This document shows positions 18,225 to 26,457 of a DNA stretch of 64,000 nt, one piece after another. Position 1 is the first letter of the stretch. Every line of letters starts with the position of its first letter. The position numbers and the translations under genes were made by a program. Origin of the DNA: Agrococcus sp. SGAir0287 (GTDB lineage: Bacteria; Actinomycetota; Actinomycetes; Actinomycetales; Microbacteriaceae); the NCBI RefSeq assembly GCF_005484985.1, contig NZ_CP027942.1:2356001-2420000 (forward strand), given 5' to 3'. The notes beneath the pieces were generated by a model that worked only from the letters and a program-made list of their open reading frames with translations, searched no databases and was not told the DNA's origin.

Positions 18225-18641
18225 ATGACCGAGTCCAGCACCCACCCCGCGATCGAGCGCGTCGCCGTCACGGACGCCGCCGCCGAGCTCATCCGCTCGC
18301 TCGTCGCCGCCCACGGGCCGGTGATGTTCCACCAGTCGGGCGGCTGCTGCGACGGCTCCGCACCCATGTGCTACCCGAAGGGCATGTTCCGCACCGGCCA
18401 GTCCGACGTGCTGCTCGAGGAGCTGCGCATCGACGGGGTCGACGAGCCGACGCCCTTCTTCATGAGCGCGTCGCAGTACGAGCTGTGGAAGCACACCCAC
18501 ATCACCGTCGACGTCGTCCCCGGCCGCGGCTCGGGCTTCTCGCTCGAGGCGCCGGAGGGCAAGCGCTTCCTCATCCGCTCGCGCGTGCTCTCTGACGACG
18601 AGTACCGCTCGCTCGTCGACGCGGGCATGCTGACGAGCTGA
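18225..18641 (+). CDS. DUF779 protein, partner of the aldehyde dehydrogenase
   Basis: 138 residues. The diagnostic DUF779 stretch HQSGGCCDGSAPMCYPKG (near residues 37-54) has a Cys pair plus a third Cys that may bind metal. It is followed by FFMSASQYELWKHTHITVDVV. The family is found almost only next to ExaC-type aldehyde dehydrogenases and is thought to assist them, but its biochemical role is not established. The ATG at 18225 has AGGAGG at 18213-18218. The gene ends 18 bp from the convergent lipoprotein gene. Confidence 0.92.
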   Translation: MTESSTHPAIERVAVTDAAAELIRSLVAAHGPVMFHQSGGCCDGSAPMCYPKGMFRTGQSDVLLEELRIDGVDEPTPFFMSASQYELWKHTHITVDVVPGRGSGFSLEAPEGKRFLIRSRVLSDDEYRSLVDAGMLTS

Positions 18642-18659
18642 GTCGCCGGCTGCCCGGGC

Positions 18660-19238
18660 TCAGCCGAGCACGGCGGGCACGAGCACCTCGGCGAGCGCCG
18701 TGCCGGTGGCGAGGGCATCGATCGCGGTGAGGCGCAGCATCCGGCCGTCGGCCGCGGCCCACGTCGTCTGGACCTGGGTCGCCCCGTCCGACTGCTGGGC
18801 CGCGCGCACCTCGTGATCGCCGAGGCGCGTCGACGACCAGTCGCTCGATGCCTCCCATGCCTCGAGCTGCGCGGCGTCGACCTCGAGCAGCTCGACGAGG
18901 ACCATCTCGTCCCCGGCACCGGCCGGCATCCACGCGCACGTGAGCGCGGGCTGCGGCAGCTCCACGTCGTGCTCCCAGACGTCGCCGGACGACTGCCACT
19001 CCTGCGCGCTCGGCCCGAAGCCGGCCGCCTCCGCGGCTGCAGCCGTGCCGGGCGCGTCGAGCTCGGCGCACAGCTGCGGCATCGGCGGCAGCGCGACCTC
19101 GGGCTGCGCCGACGGATCGGACGCGGCGCCGGTCGTCGAGGGTGCGCCGTCGTCGGGTGCGAGCGCGCCCGACTGGCAGCCGGCGAGGGCTGCCATCGCG
19201 AGCGCGGCGACGAGCGGAGCGAGGAGGCGTCGAGGCAT
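18660..19238 (-). CDS. Lipoprotein of unknown function, 192 aa
   Basis: The type II signal peptide has lipobox LAGC (Cys21). A linker rich in Asp/Ser/Thr/Pro runs to about residue 50, then a soluble domain with two cysteines (MPQLCAELD and ALTCAWMP) that probably form a disulfide, and a run of strand and helix ending TALAEVLVPAVLG. It resembles small actinobacterial lipoproteins of unassigned function. It is divergent from another lipoprotein (19310) of similar plan, with 71 bp between starts, which suggests a common control region. I cannot name a family. Confidence 0.75.
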   Translation of the reverse strand: MPRRLLAPLVAALAMAALAGCQSGALAPDDGAPSTTGAASDPSAQPEVALPPMPQLCAELDAPGTAAAAEAAGFGPSAQEWQSSGDVWEHDVELPQPALTCAWMPAGAGDEMVLVELLEVDAAQLEAWEASSDWSSTRLGDHEVRAAQQSDGATQVQTTWAAADGRMLRLTAIDALATGTALAEVLVPAVLG

Positions 19239-19309
19239 GCCGCAATTCTCTCGTGCGTGACGGCGGGCACGAGCGGCGTGCGTCCAGGATGCCCTGCGAC
19301 GCTGCCACC

Positions 19310-20095
19310 ATGCCCTCGCGCCGCCTGCTCGCCCTCCCCGTCGTCGCCGCGCTGCTGCTGAGCGCGTGCGCCACCACGAGCGCGGTCTCGGACGACCCGT
19401 CGCCCGTCCCCTCGGCGAGCCCGTCGTCCACGCCGACTCCGACGCCCTCGCCGACGCCGACGGAGGCGGGCCCTGAGCCCACCGCCGCGGCCGGGTCGCC
19501 GATCGCCCTGACGCCGCTCGCTCCCGCCACGGACGTGACCGCCGAGCAGTTGCAGGCGTACCTGCCCGTCGCGAGCGACATGCCGAGCGGATGGGTGCAG
19601 GGATACAACGACTACGCGGCCATCCCCTACGCGCCCACCTTCGAGCCGTGCGGCCCGTCCTTCTGGTACGTGCTGGGCAGCCCGCTCGAGTCCGACGTGC
19701 CCTCCGCCGAGGTCCGCTGGGCCTCGAGCGGCGACGTGTCCGCTCCGCCGTTCCCGGTGTCGATCGGTGCGCTCCTCCGCGCGACGCCGGACGCCGCGTC
19801 CGCGTTCGCACGCATCGCCGCGGATCTGGAGACGTGCCCCGCTGCCGGCACGACGCAGTCCGGGATGACCGCATCGCTGCGGTCGGCGCCGCCGACCATG
19901 CCCGACGCCGTCTGCGGCGATCTGCTCCCGGCGGACGAGAGCACGCAGGGCGTCCGGCAGACCTTCTGCGTCGGCGCGGTCGCAGATCGCATCGCCGTCG
20001 TGAGCTACAACCAGTTCGCCCCTCCCCAGCTCGAGCTCTCCGACGAGGAGATCGACGCGGCGTTCGGGGCTGCGCTCGCGCGCATGCTCGGCTGA
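19310..20095 (+). CDS. Lipoprotein with Ser/Thr/Pro linker, 261 aa
   Basis: Signal peptide with lipobox LSAC (Cys19), then a long P/S/T/A linker to about residue 65 that could span the peptidoglycan. The outer domain begins TAEQLQAYLPVASDMPSGW, and four cysteines (near residues 110, 179, 203 and 223) suggest two disulfides. The overall plan resembles the extracellular sensor domains of actinobacterial kinases and related lipoproteins, but I do not see a specific match. GACGCT (19298-19303) lies 7 nt before the ATG, a weak leaderless promoter. The next 335 bp hold only the tandem array in front of purU. Confidence 0.72.
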   Translation: MPSRRLLALPVVAALLLSACATTSAVSDDPSPVPSASPSSTPTPTPSPTPTEAGPEPTAAAGSPIALTPLAPATDVTAEQLQAYLPVASDMPSGWVQGYNDYAAIPYAPTFEPCGPSFWYVLGSPLESDVPSAEVRWASSGDVSAPPFPVSIGALLRATPDAASAFARIAADLETCPAAGTTQSGMTASLRSAPPTMPDAVCGDLLPADESTQGVRQTFCVGAVADRIAVVSYNQFAPPQLELSDEEIDAAFGAALARMLG

Positions 20096-20140
20096 GCCGA
20101 GATCGGGTGGCGCTGCGTCGGGGCCGGCGATGCTCGGGAG

Positions 20141-20430
20141 GATGCCGCGCTCGGTGACGCATCCGGTGCCGAAGGCCCGGCGAGCCGCATGGGGATGCCG
20201 CGCTCGGAGACGCATCCGGTGCCGAGGGCCCGGCGACGAGCGGGACGATGCCGCGCTCGGTGACGCATCCGGTGCCGAGGGCCCGGCGACGAGCGGGACG
20301 ATGCCGCGCTCGGAGACGCATCCGGTGCCGAGGGCCCGGCGACGAGCGGGACGATGCCGCGCTCAGTGACGCATCCGGTGCCGAGGGCCCGGCGACGAGC
20401 GGGACGATGCCGCGCTCGTAGACTCATCCG
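20141..20430 (+). repeat. 53-bp tandem array ending in the purU promoter and start codon
   Basis: Units begin GATGCCGCGCTCG at 20141, 20194, 20247, 20300, 20353 and 20406, an exact 53-bp period. Each contains CATCCGGTGCC, and the last copy merges into the purU start (CATCCGGTGCCC, with GTG at 20431). In the final unit the bases after GCTC are GTAGACT, creating a -10 hexamer TAGACT. The other units have GGTGAC or GGAGAC (AGTGAC once) there. The 53-bp period is not a multiple of three and no gene uses it. Positions 20096-20140 hold no other feature. Confidence 0.9.
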
Positions 20431-21279
20431 GTGCCCAACCACTGGATCCTTTCCTTCGCGTGCGACGACCGCGCGGGCATCGTGCACGCCATCACGGGAG
20501 CGATCGTCGCGTGCGGCGGCAACATCACGGAGTCGCAGCAGTTCTCGTCGGCCGACACCGACCGCTTCTTCATGCGGCTGCAGGTGGAGGCGGAGGCGCC
20601 GCGCGAGGACTTCGAGCGCGAGCTCGCGCCCGTCGTCGATCGGTACGGCATGCAGTGGCAGCTCGACGACGTCGGTCGACCGCTGCGCACCCTCGTGCTC
20701 GTCTCCAAGGCGGCGCACTGCCTCAACGACATGCTCTTCCGGCAGCGGGCGGGCCAGCTCGCCGTCGAGATCCCGCTCGTGCTCGCGAACCATCCCGACC
20801 TCGCGTCGCTCGCGGCGTTCTACGACGTCCCGTTCGAGCACGCACCCGTCGTCGACGCCGCGTCGAAGGCCGCGTTCGAGGCACGCATCCTCGAGGTCGT
20901 CGAGCAGCACGACATCGAGCTCGTCGTGCTCGCGCGCTACATGCAGATCCTCTCGCCCGAGCTCTGCGAGCGCCTCGCCGGCCGCATCGTCAACATCCAC
21001 CACTCGTTCCTGCCGGGCTTCAAGGGCGCGAACCCGTACCGGCAGGCGCACGCGCGCGGCGTCAAGCTCATCGGCGCGACGGCGCACTTCGTGACGAGCG
21101 AGCTCGACGAGGGACCGATCATCGAGCAGAACGTCGTGCGGGTCGACCACGCGCACTCCCCCGCGCAGCTCGTCGCGATCGGGCAGGACGAGGAGTCGCG
21201 CACGCTCACGCGCGCCGTGCAGTGGATCTCGGAGGACCGCGTGCTGCTCGACGGCCAGCGCACCATCATCTTCCGCTGA
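20431..21279 (+). CDS. purU: Formyltetrahydrofolate deformylase PurU
   Basis: 282 residues. PurU hydrolyses 10-formyl-THF to THF and formate, balancing folate pools or supplying formate. An N-terminal ACT regulatory domain (about 1-80, FACDDRAGIVHAITGAI) precedes the formyltransferase domain: VLARYMQILSPEL, the signature NIHHSFLPGFKGANPY with catalytic Asn and His, and IGATAHFVTSELDEGPII. It starts at GTG 20431, exactly 7 nt after TAGACT (20419-20424), so its mRNA is probably leaderless. The start region is the last unit of the 53-bp array. It relates functionally to glyA-folD at 10.5-12.7 kb. Confidence 0.95.
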   Translation: MPNHWILSFACDDRAGIVHAITGAIVACGGNITESQQFSSADTDRFFMRLQVEAEAPREDFERELAPVVDRYGMQWQLDDVGRPLRTLVLVSKAAHCLNDMLFRQRAGQLAVEIPLVLANHPDLASLAAFYDVPFEHAPVVDAASKAAFEARILEVVEQHDIELVVLARYMQILSPELCERLAGRIVNIHHSFLPGFKGANPYRQAHARGVKLIGATAHFVTSELDEGPIIEQNVVRVDHAHSPAQLVAIGQDEESRTLTRAVQWISEDRVLLDGQRTIIFR

Positions 21280-21291
21280 CGCGCGACGCGC

Positions 21292-21382
21292 GATTCCGCA
21301 CGGAATCGGGGCCCGGTCCTATGCGATCCGTCGTCCGGACCCGCATACTGGGTGGAATCCGGTAGCGAAGGAGCGCGATTCC
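21292..21382 (+). promoter_or_regulatory. Promoter region of gabD with four GGAATC/GATTCC half-sites
   Basis: A perfect palindrome GATTCCG-CA-CGGAATC lies at 21292-21307. A CATACT -10 (21344-21349) predicts a start near 21356. GGAATC (21354-21359) and GATTCC (21377-21382) form a second inverted pair that brackets the ribosome site GAAGGAG and touches the ATG. The half-sites may bind a regulator, and the second pair may also form an RNA stem that hides the ribosome site. Confidence 0.5.
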
Positions 21383-22747
21383 ATGCAGTATCAGGTCGTC
21401 AACCCGTCCACGGGCGAGACCGGCGAGGTGCATCCCACCGTCACCGCCGAGGAGCTCGAGAGCGCCATCGCCGGCGCATGGAGCGCGTGGAGCGTGCTCG
21501 CCGCCGAGTCGGTCGCCGAGCGCGCGGCCCGCATCGCGAAGGTCGCTGACCTGCACGAGGAGCGCGTCGACGAGCTCGCCGCGATCATCATGCGCGAGAT
21601 GGGCAAGCCCAGGAGCCAGGCGACGGGCGAGGTGGAGTTCGCTGCGGCGATCTACCGCTGGTACGCCGACCATGCCGAGACCCTGCTCGCCGACCTGCCG
21701 CTCGAGACCGACGACGGCCGCGCCGTCGTGCGCAAGTCGTCGATCGGGCCGCTGCTGGGCATCATGCCGTGGAACTTCCCGTACTACCAGGTGGCCCGCT
21801 TCGCCGGCCCGAACCTCATCGTCGGCAACCCCATCCTGCTGAAGCACGCGCCGCAGTGCCCCGAGTCGGCGCTCGCGATCCACCAGATCTTCGCCGATGC
21901 CGGCCTCCCGGTCGGCGCGTACACGAACGTCTTCCTCTCGAACGAGCAGGCGGCGGATGTCATCGCCGACCCGCGCGTGCGCGGCGTCTCGCTCACGGGC
22001 TCCGAGCGCGCCGGCGCGGCGGTCGCCGAGGTCGCCGGCCGCAACCTCAAGAAGGCCGTCCTCGAGCTCGGCGGCTCGGATCCGTTCATCCTGCTCTCGA
22101 CGGACGACCTCGACCAGGTCGTCGAGGATGCGGTGAACGCGCGCCTCGACAACACGGGCCAGTCGTGCAACGCCGCGAAGCGCTTCATCGTGCACGAGGA
22201 CCTCTACGACGCGTTCGCCGAGAAGATGGTCGCGAAGATGGCAGAGCAGGAGCCCGGCGCCCCCGAGGACGACCTGCTGCTCGGCCCGCTCTCGTCGAAG
22301 ACCGCCGCCGAGCGTCTCGAGGAGCAGATCGAGGCCGCGATCGCCGCGGGTGCCACGGCGCTGCTGCGCGGGGCCTCCCCGCACGGCCCGGGCGGCGCGC
22401 ACGTCGGCACGACGGTGCTCGCCGACATCGCGCCCGAGAACCCCGCCTACCAGCAGGAGTTCTTCGGCCCCGTCGCATCCCTCTACAAGGTCTCGAGCGA
22501 GGACGAGGCGATCGAGGTCGCCAACGCGACCCCGTTCGGCCTCGGCTCGTACGTCTACACGACCGACGAGGAGCAGGCGTCGCGCCTGGCCGACCGCATC
22601 GACGCCGGCATGGTCTTCGTCAACGCCGTGCTCGCCGACGAGGCCGGCCTGCCGTTCGGCGGCGTCAAGCGCTCGGGCACGGGCCGCGAGATGGGCGTGC
22701 TCGGCATCGAGGAGTTCCTGAACAAGAAGGTGGTGCGCCTGCCGTAG
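21383..22747 (+). CDS. gabD: Succinate-semialdehyde dehydrogenase (GabD-like)
   Basis: 454 residues, the short form common in this family. It oxidises succinate semialdehyde to succinate with NAD(P)+. Key residues: IMPWNFPYYQ, the catalytic Glu228 in ELGGSDPF, nucleophile Cys262 in GQSCNAAKR, then EEFFGPVA-like QQEFFGPVAS and the C-terminal GVKRSGTGREMG. The group also includes other semialdehyde dehydrogenases, so the substrate is probable rather than certain. No gabT or transporter lies nearby. The ATG at 21383 has GAAGGAG. A hairpin terminator follows at 22765-22800. Confidence 0.85.
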   Translation: MQYQVVNPSTGETGEVHPTVTAEELESAIAGAWSAWSVLAAESVAERAARIAKVADLHEERVDELAAIIMREMGKPRSQATGEVEFAAAIYRWYADHAETLLADLPLETDDGRAVVRKSSIGPLLGIMPWNFPYYQVARFAGPNLIVGNPILLKHAPQCPESALAIHQIFADAGLPVGAYTNVFLSNEQAADVIADPRVRGVSLTGSERAGAAVAEVAGRNLKKAVLELGGSDPFILLSTDDLDQVVEDAVNARLDNTGQSCNAAKRFIVHEDLYDAFAEKMVAKMAEQEPGAPEDDLLLGPLSSKTAAERLEEQIEAAIAAGATALLRGASPHGPGGAHVGTTVLADIAPENPAYQQEFFGPVASLYKVSSEDEAIEVANATPFGLGSYVYTTDEEQASRLADRIDAGMVFVNAVLADEAGLPFGGVKRSGTGREMGVLGIEEFLNKKVVRLP

Positions 22748-22764
22748 GGCGGGATGCGCAGCGC

Positions 22765-22800
22765 TCGAGGGCGCGTCGGCTGCGGCCGACGCGGCCTCGA
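22765..22800 (+). terminator. Terminator of gabD
   Basis: TCGAGG-G-CGCGTCGGC, loop TGCG, GCCGACGCG-G-CCTCGA: 15 paired positions broken by one G-G mismatch, 18 bp after the stop. Confidence 0.75.
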
Positions 22801-22921
22801 CGTGTCCGGCGCGCGCGGCGGCGACAAGGTTCATCGAATCGTCACGATCGGGTCTGCCGTGTCGTCGCACGTCCTGGCTAGGTTCGAGAGCATCCCTTGA
22901 CCACCGGACCTTGGACGACCC

Positions 22922-25900
22922 ATGCCTCAGGCCCTTCGACGCTCGCTGAGCGTCGCCACCGCGACGGCACTCGCGGCATCTGCCCTCGTGGCGCTGGGGG
23001 GTGCAGGCGTCGCGAACGCCGCCACCTACCCGACGATCAACGAGTTCTCGAACGACACCGCGGGGCCCGACCCCCAGTCGCCGCAACCCGACTTCGAGTA
23101 CGTCGAGCTGCACGCGGCACCCGGCACGAGCATGGACGGGCACACGATCCTCGTCGTGCGCGGAGGCACGGCGACGAACGCGACCCTCAACGGCCAGGTG
23201 TACGCGTCGATCCCCGTGACCGGCACCACCGACGCCAACGGTCTGCTGAACGTGCCGCTCGCATCGAACACCATCCTCAACTCGACCATGACGCTCATGC
23301 TCGTCACGGGACCAGCGCCTGCCCGCAACGTCGACCTCGACACGAACGACGACGGCGTGCTCGACGAGGGCCTCGCATTCGACATCGTCGACTCGGTCGG
23401 CACCACGACCCCCAACGGCGTCGGCTTCGCGTACGGCGACACGATCCTCACGCCGACGTTCGACGGCCGGAGCGGGTTCGTCGGGGGCGCGAGCCGAGCC
23501 GTCGACGGCGTCGACACCGGCTCGGCGTCGGACTGGGTGCGCAACGCGATGAGCGGCTACGGCATCCCGGGGTACGAGGCGGCTCCCATCTCGAACGGCC
23601 TCGCCATCAACACGCCGGGTCTGCCGAACGCGATCTACGACGACGGGACGACACCCGAACCGAGCGAGCTCGTGTGCGGCACCGATGCGACGCCCATCGG
23701 TACGGTGCAGGGTCCAGGCTCCGCGAGCCCGCTGGTCGACCAGACCGTGCAGGTCGAGGCGGTCGTCACCGCGGTGATGCCGGGCCTCACCGTGACGCTG
23801 CCCAACAACGGCGGCACGCTCGCGACCTTCGCGGTGCAGCAGGCGACCGCCGACCAGGACGGCGACCCCTCCACGAGCGAGGGCATCGTCGTCGAGGCCG
23901 CCCCGGCCACCGTCGCCACGCTCGCCGTGGGCCAGGAGGTACGTGTGGAGGGCGTGGTGTCCGAGCAGTACGGTCGCACGCACCTCGACGCCCTCGGCGT
24001 CGCGATCTGCGCCGAGTCGGTCGCCGTCCCCGAGGCGACGCCGATCACGCTGCCGCTGACGAACCCCGACGCCACCGAGGGCATGCTCGTGACGATGCCG
24101 CAGGAGCTGTCGGTGCTCGAGGCGTACCGATTCGCGCAGTACGGCGAGATCTCGATCGGCACCGAGCGCCAGTTCCAGCCGACCGCGCTCGCCGCGCCCG
24201 GCTCGGCCGAGGCGGCCGCGATCGCCGCGTCGAACGCCGAGAACCGCATCATCCTCGACGACGCCAGGACCGCGCAGAACGCCGACCCCGCGATCCACCC
24301 CAACGGGCAGCCGTTCACGCTCGACAACCTGCTCCGCGGCGGCGACACCGTCGCGAACGTCACTGGCATCCTCGACTACGGCTTCAGCGCCTGGCGCATC
24401 CAGCCCACCGAGGGCGCCGACGTGACGTCGACGAACCCGCGGCCGGAGGTGCCCGAGGTGGGCGGCGACCTGCAGGTCGCGTCGTTCAACGTGCTCAACT
24501 ACTTCACGACGCTCGGCAGCCGAGGCGCTCGCAATGCGATCGAGTTCGAGCGCCAGGAGTCGAAGATCGTGGCCGCGATCGTCGAGCTCGACGCCGACGT
24601 CGTCGGCCTGCTCGAGATCGAGAACAACGACGGGTTCGCGCTCGACACCCTGGTGGCGGCCCTGAACGATGCCGCAGGCGAGGAGCGCTACGCCGCGATC
24701 GACACCGGCACGATCGGCACCGACGAGATCACGACGGCGCTCATCTACCAGCCGGCGGCCGTCACGCCGCAGGGTGCGTTCGCCGTGCTCGACTCGTCGG
24801 TCGACCCGCGCTTCGACACGTCGCGCAACCGTCCGTCGCTCATCCAGACGTTCGCGACGAACGACACGGGCGCGCTGCTCACGGTCTCGGTGAACCACCT
24901 GAAGTCGAAGGGCTCTGAGTGCTCCGGCGACCCCGACCTCGGCGACGGCGCGGGCAACTGCAACGTGACGCGCACGCAGGCGGCCGCGGCGCTCGCCGAC
25001 TTCCTCGCGACCGACCCGACGGGTGCGGACACCGACAACGTGCTCATCCTCGGCGACCTCAACTCGTACGACCACGAGCAGCCCATCACGACGCTCGAGG
25101 CGGCTGGCTACGCCGACCTGCTCGAGGCGTTCCAGGGCGAGGAGGCGTACACGTACGTGTTCGACGGCCAGCTGGGCTATCTCGACTACGCGCTCGCAGG
25201 CCCCGGCCTCGGCGACCAGGTCGTGGGCACGGCGGCGTGGACGGCGAACTCGGACGAGGTGCCGATCATCGACTACTCGACGCAGTACAAGCAGCCGGCG
25301 CAGCAGGCGATCTTCGCGCCGGACGCGTACCGCGCATCCGACCACGACGCCGTGCTGGTCGGGCTCGAGCTCGACCCGCCGACCGTCGAGGAGCCGGCGG
25401 TGTCGACGCTCTCGGGCTCGAACCGCTACGCCACGAGCGCCGCAGCGTCCGCCGCGCAGTTCGCACCCGGCACCGACGTCTACCTGACGGCGGGCGAGGG
25501 CTTCGCCGATGCGCTCGCCGCCGGTCCGGCCGCCGCGCACGACGGCGCGAGCCTGCTGCTGACGCCGACGGCCTCGCTGCTGCCCGAGACGCTCGACGAG
25601 ATCGAGCGCCTCGCCCCGACGTCGATCACGATCGTCGGCGGCTCGGCGGCCGTGTCGGCCGACGTCGAGGCGCAGCTCGCCGCCGAGTGGCCGGAGGCCC
25701 AGATCACCCGCATCTCGGGCCCCGACCGCTACGCGACCGCTGCAGCGGTCGCGACGGAGGTGTTCGGCAGCGCCGAGCGCGCCTTCGTCGCGAGCGGTGC
25801 CGACTTCGCAGACGCCCTCTCGGCGAGCGGCGTCGCGGCGACCCTCGCCGACGCGCCGGTGCTGCTGACGATGGCGACGAGCCTGCCGGAGGTCACCGTC

Positions 25901-26290
25901 GAGGCCCTCGAGAGCCTCGAGGTCTCGCAGATCGTCGTCGCCGGCGGTCGTGCCGCGATCTCCGACGGCGTGGTGCGCGAGCTGCGCGACGTCACCGCGA
26001 CGACGCGCATCGCCGGCGCCGACCGGTACGCGACGAACGCGGCGCTCGTCGCGGCGTTCGTCGAGCCGACGGATCCGCAGGCGATCGTCGTCGCGTCGGG
26101 CGCCGCGTTCCCGGATGCGCTCTCGGGCACCGCGCTCGCCGGGGCGACCGGTGGACCGCTGCTGCTGGCTGTCGGCCAGTGCGTGACGATCGACGTCGAG
26201 GATGCCATCGCCGGGTTCGAGCCCTCGATCGTGCTCAACGTCGGCGGCTCGGCCGTGCTGTCGCCGGAGGCATGGCGCACGTCCTGCTGA
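22922..26290 (+). CDS. Secreted ExeM/NucH-type endonuclease with three cell-wall-binding repeats
   Basis: 1122 residues. Signal peptide 1-34. Residues about 35-220 look like a lamin-tail-like domain (TYPTINEFSNDTAG). About 235-460 contain an OB-fold region (VDQTVQVEAVVTAV) with inserts. About 515-820 are an endonuclease/exonuclease/phosphatase domain: VASFNVLNYF, LLEIENNDG (catalytic Glu), VNHLKSKGSE, LGDLNSYDHEQP and SDHDAVLVGL. The last 300 residues carry three CWB2 repeats, each starting like SGSNRYATSAAA, SGPDRYATAAAV and AGADRYATNAAL. It should degrade extracellular DNA while bound non-covalently to the wall. A TAGGTT -10 (22879-22884) precedes a leader of about 31 nt with no clear ribosome site. 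Confidence 0.92.
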   Translation: MPQALRRSLSVATATALAASALVALGGAGVANAATYPTINEFSNDTAGPDPQSPQPDFEYVELHAAPGTSMDGHTILVVRGGTATNATLNGQVYASIPVTGTTDANGLLNVPLASNTILNSTMTLMLVTGPAPARNVDLDTNDDGVLDEGLAFDIVDSVGTTTPNGVGFAYGDTILTPTFDGRSGFVGGASRAVDGVDTGSASDWVRNAMSGYGIPGYEAAPISNGLAINTPGLPNAIYDDGTTPEPSELVCGTDATPIGTVQGPGSASPLVDQTVQVEAVVTAVMPGLTVTLPNNGGTLATFAVQQATADQDGDPSTSEGIVVEAAPATVATLAVGQEVRVEGVVSEQYGRTHLDALGVAICAESVAVPEATPITLPLTNPDATEGMLVTMPQELSVLEAYRFAQYGEISIGTERQFQPTALAAPGSAEAAAIAASNAENRIILDDARTAQNADPAIHPNGQPFTLDNLLRGGDTVANVTGILDYGFSAWRIQPTEGADVTSTNPRPEVPEVGGDLQVASFNVLNYFTTLGSRGARNAIEFERQESKIVAAIVELDADVVGLLEIENNDGFALDTLVAALNDAAGEERYAAIDTGTIGTDEITTALIYQPAAVTPQGAFAVLDSSVDPRFDTSRNRPSLIQTFATNDTGALLTVSVNHLKSKGSECSGDPDLGDGAGNCNVTRTQAAAALADFLATDPTGADTDNVLILGDLNSYDHEQPITTLEAAGYADLLEAFQGEEAYTYVFDGQLGYLDYALAGPGLGDQVVGTAAWTANSDEVPIIDYSTQYKQPAQQAIFAPDAYRASDHDAVLVGLELDPPTVEEPAVSTLSGSNRYATSAAASAAQFAPGTDVYLTAGEGFADALAAGPAAAHDGASLLLTPTASLLPETLDEIERLAPTSITIVGGSAAVSADVEAQLAAEWPEAQITRISGPDRYATAAAVATEVFGSAERAFVASGADFADALSASGVAATLADAPVLLTMATSLPEVTVEALESLEVSQIVVAGGRAAISDGVVRELRDVTATTRIAGADRYATNAALVAAFVEPTDPQAIVVASGAAFPDALSGTALAGATGGPLLLAVGQCVTIDVEDAIAGFEPSIVLNVGGSAVLSPEAWRTSC

Positions 26291-26302
26291 CGCGGCTCGC
26301 AT

Positions 26303-26342
26303 GAGGAGGGCGGCATCCGGGAGACCGGGTGCCGCCCTCCTC
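26303..26342 (+). terminator. Strong hairpin terminator after the endonuclease gene
   Basis: Sixteen-base arms, 26303-26318 and 26327-26342 (GAGGAGGGCGG ... CCGCCCTCCTC), pair with a single mismatch around 8 nt. It could serve both the endonuclease and the convergent dnaE2 transcript. Confidence 0.85.
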
Positions 26343-26370
26343 GCACGCCGCGGGGCGTCGCCGGTACCGC

Positions 26371-26437
26371 TCCCCGAGGCGCGAGCGCAACGCACCACCC
26401 GCCCCCTGAGGCGCGAGCGCAGCGAGCCTCGAAGGGG
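26371..26437. repeat. Palindromic intergenic repeat (one full copy and one half copy)
   Basis: The full copy at 26402-26437 reads CCCCCTGAGGCGCGAGCG then CAGCGAGCCTCGAAGGGG, an imperfect palindrome. A half copy (CCCCGAGGCGCGAGCGCAACG) begins at 26372. The GCGAGCGCAGCGAGC core also occurs in the element at 16296. It lies between two convergent genes. Confidence 0.6.
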
Positions 26438-26457
26438 CACCCCGTCCACCCCACCGC

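Noticed and set aside
20141..20430. CRISPR array
   Set aside because: The 53-bp units are contiguous and almost identical over the whole period, with no unique spacers and no cas genes nearby; it is a plain tandem duplication.
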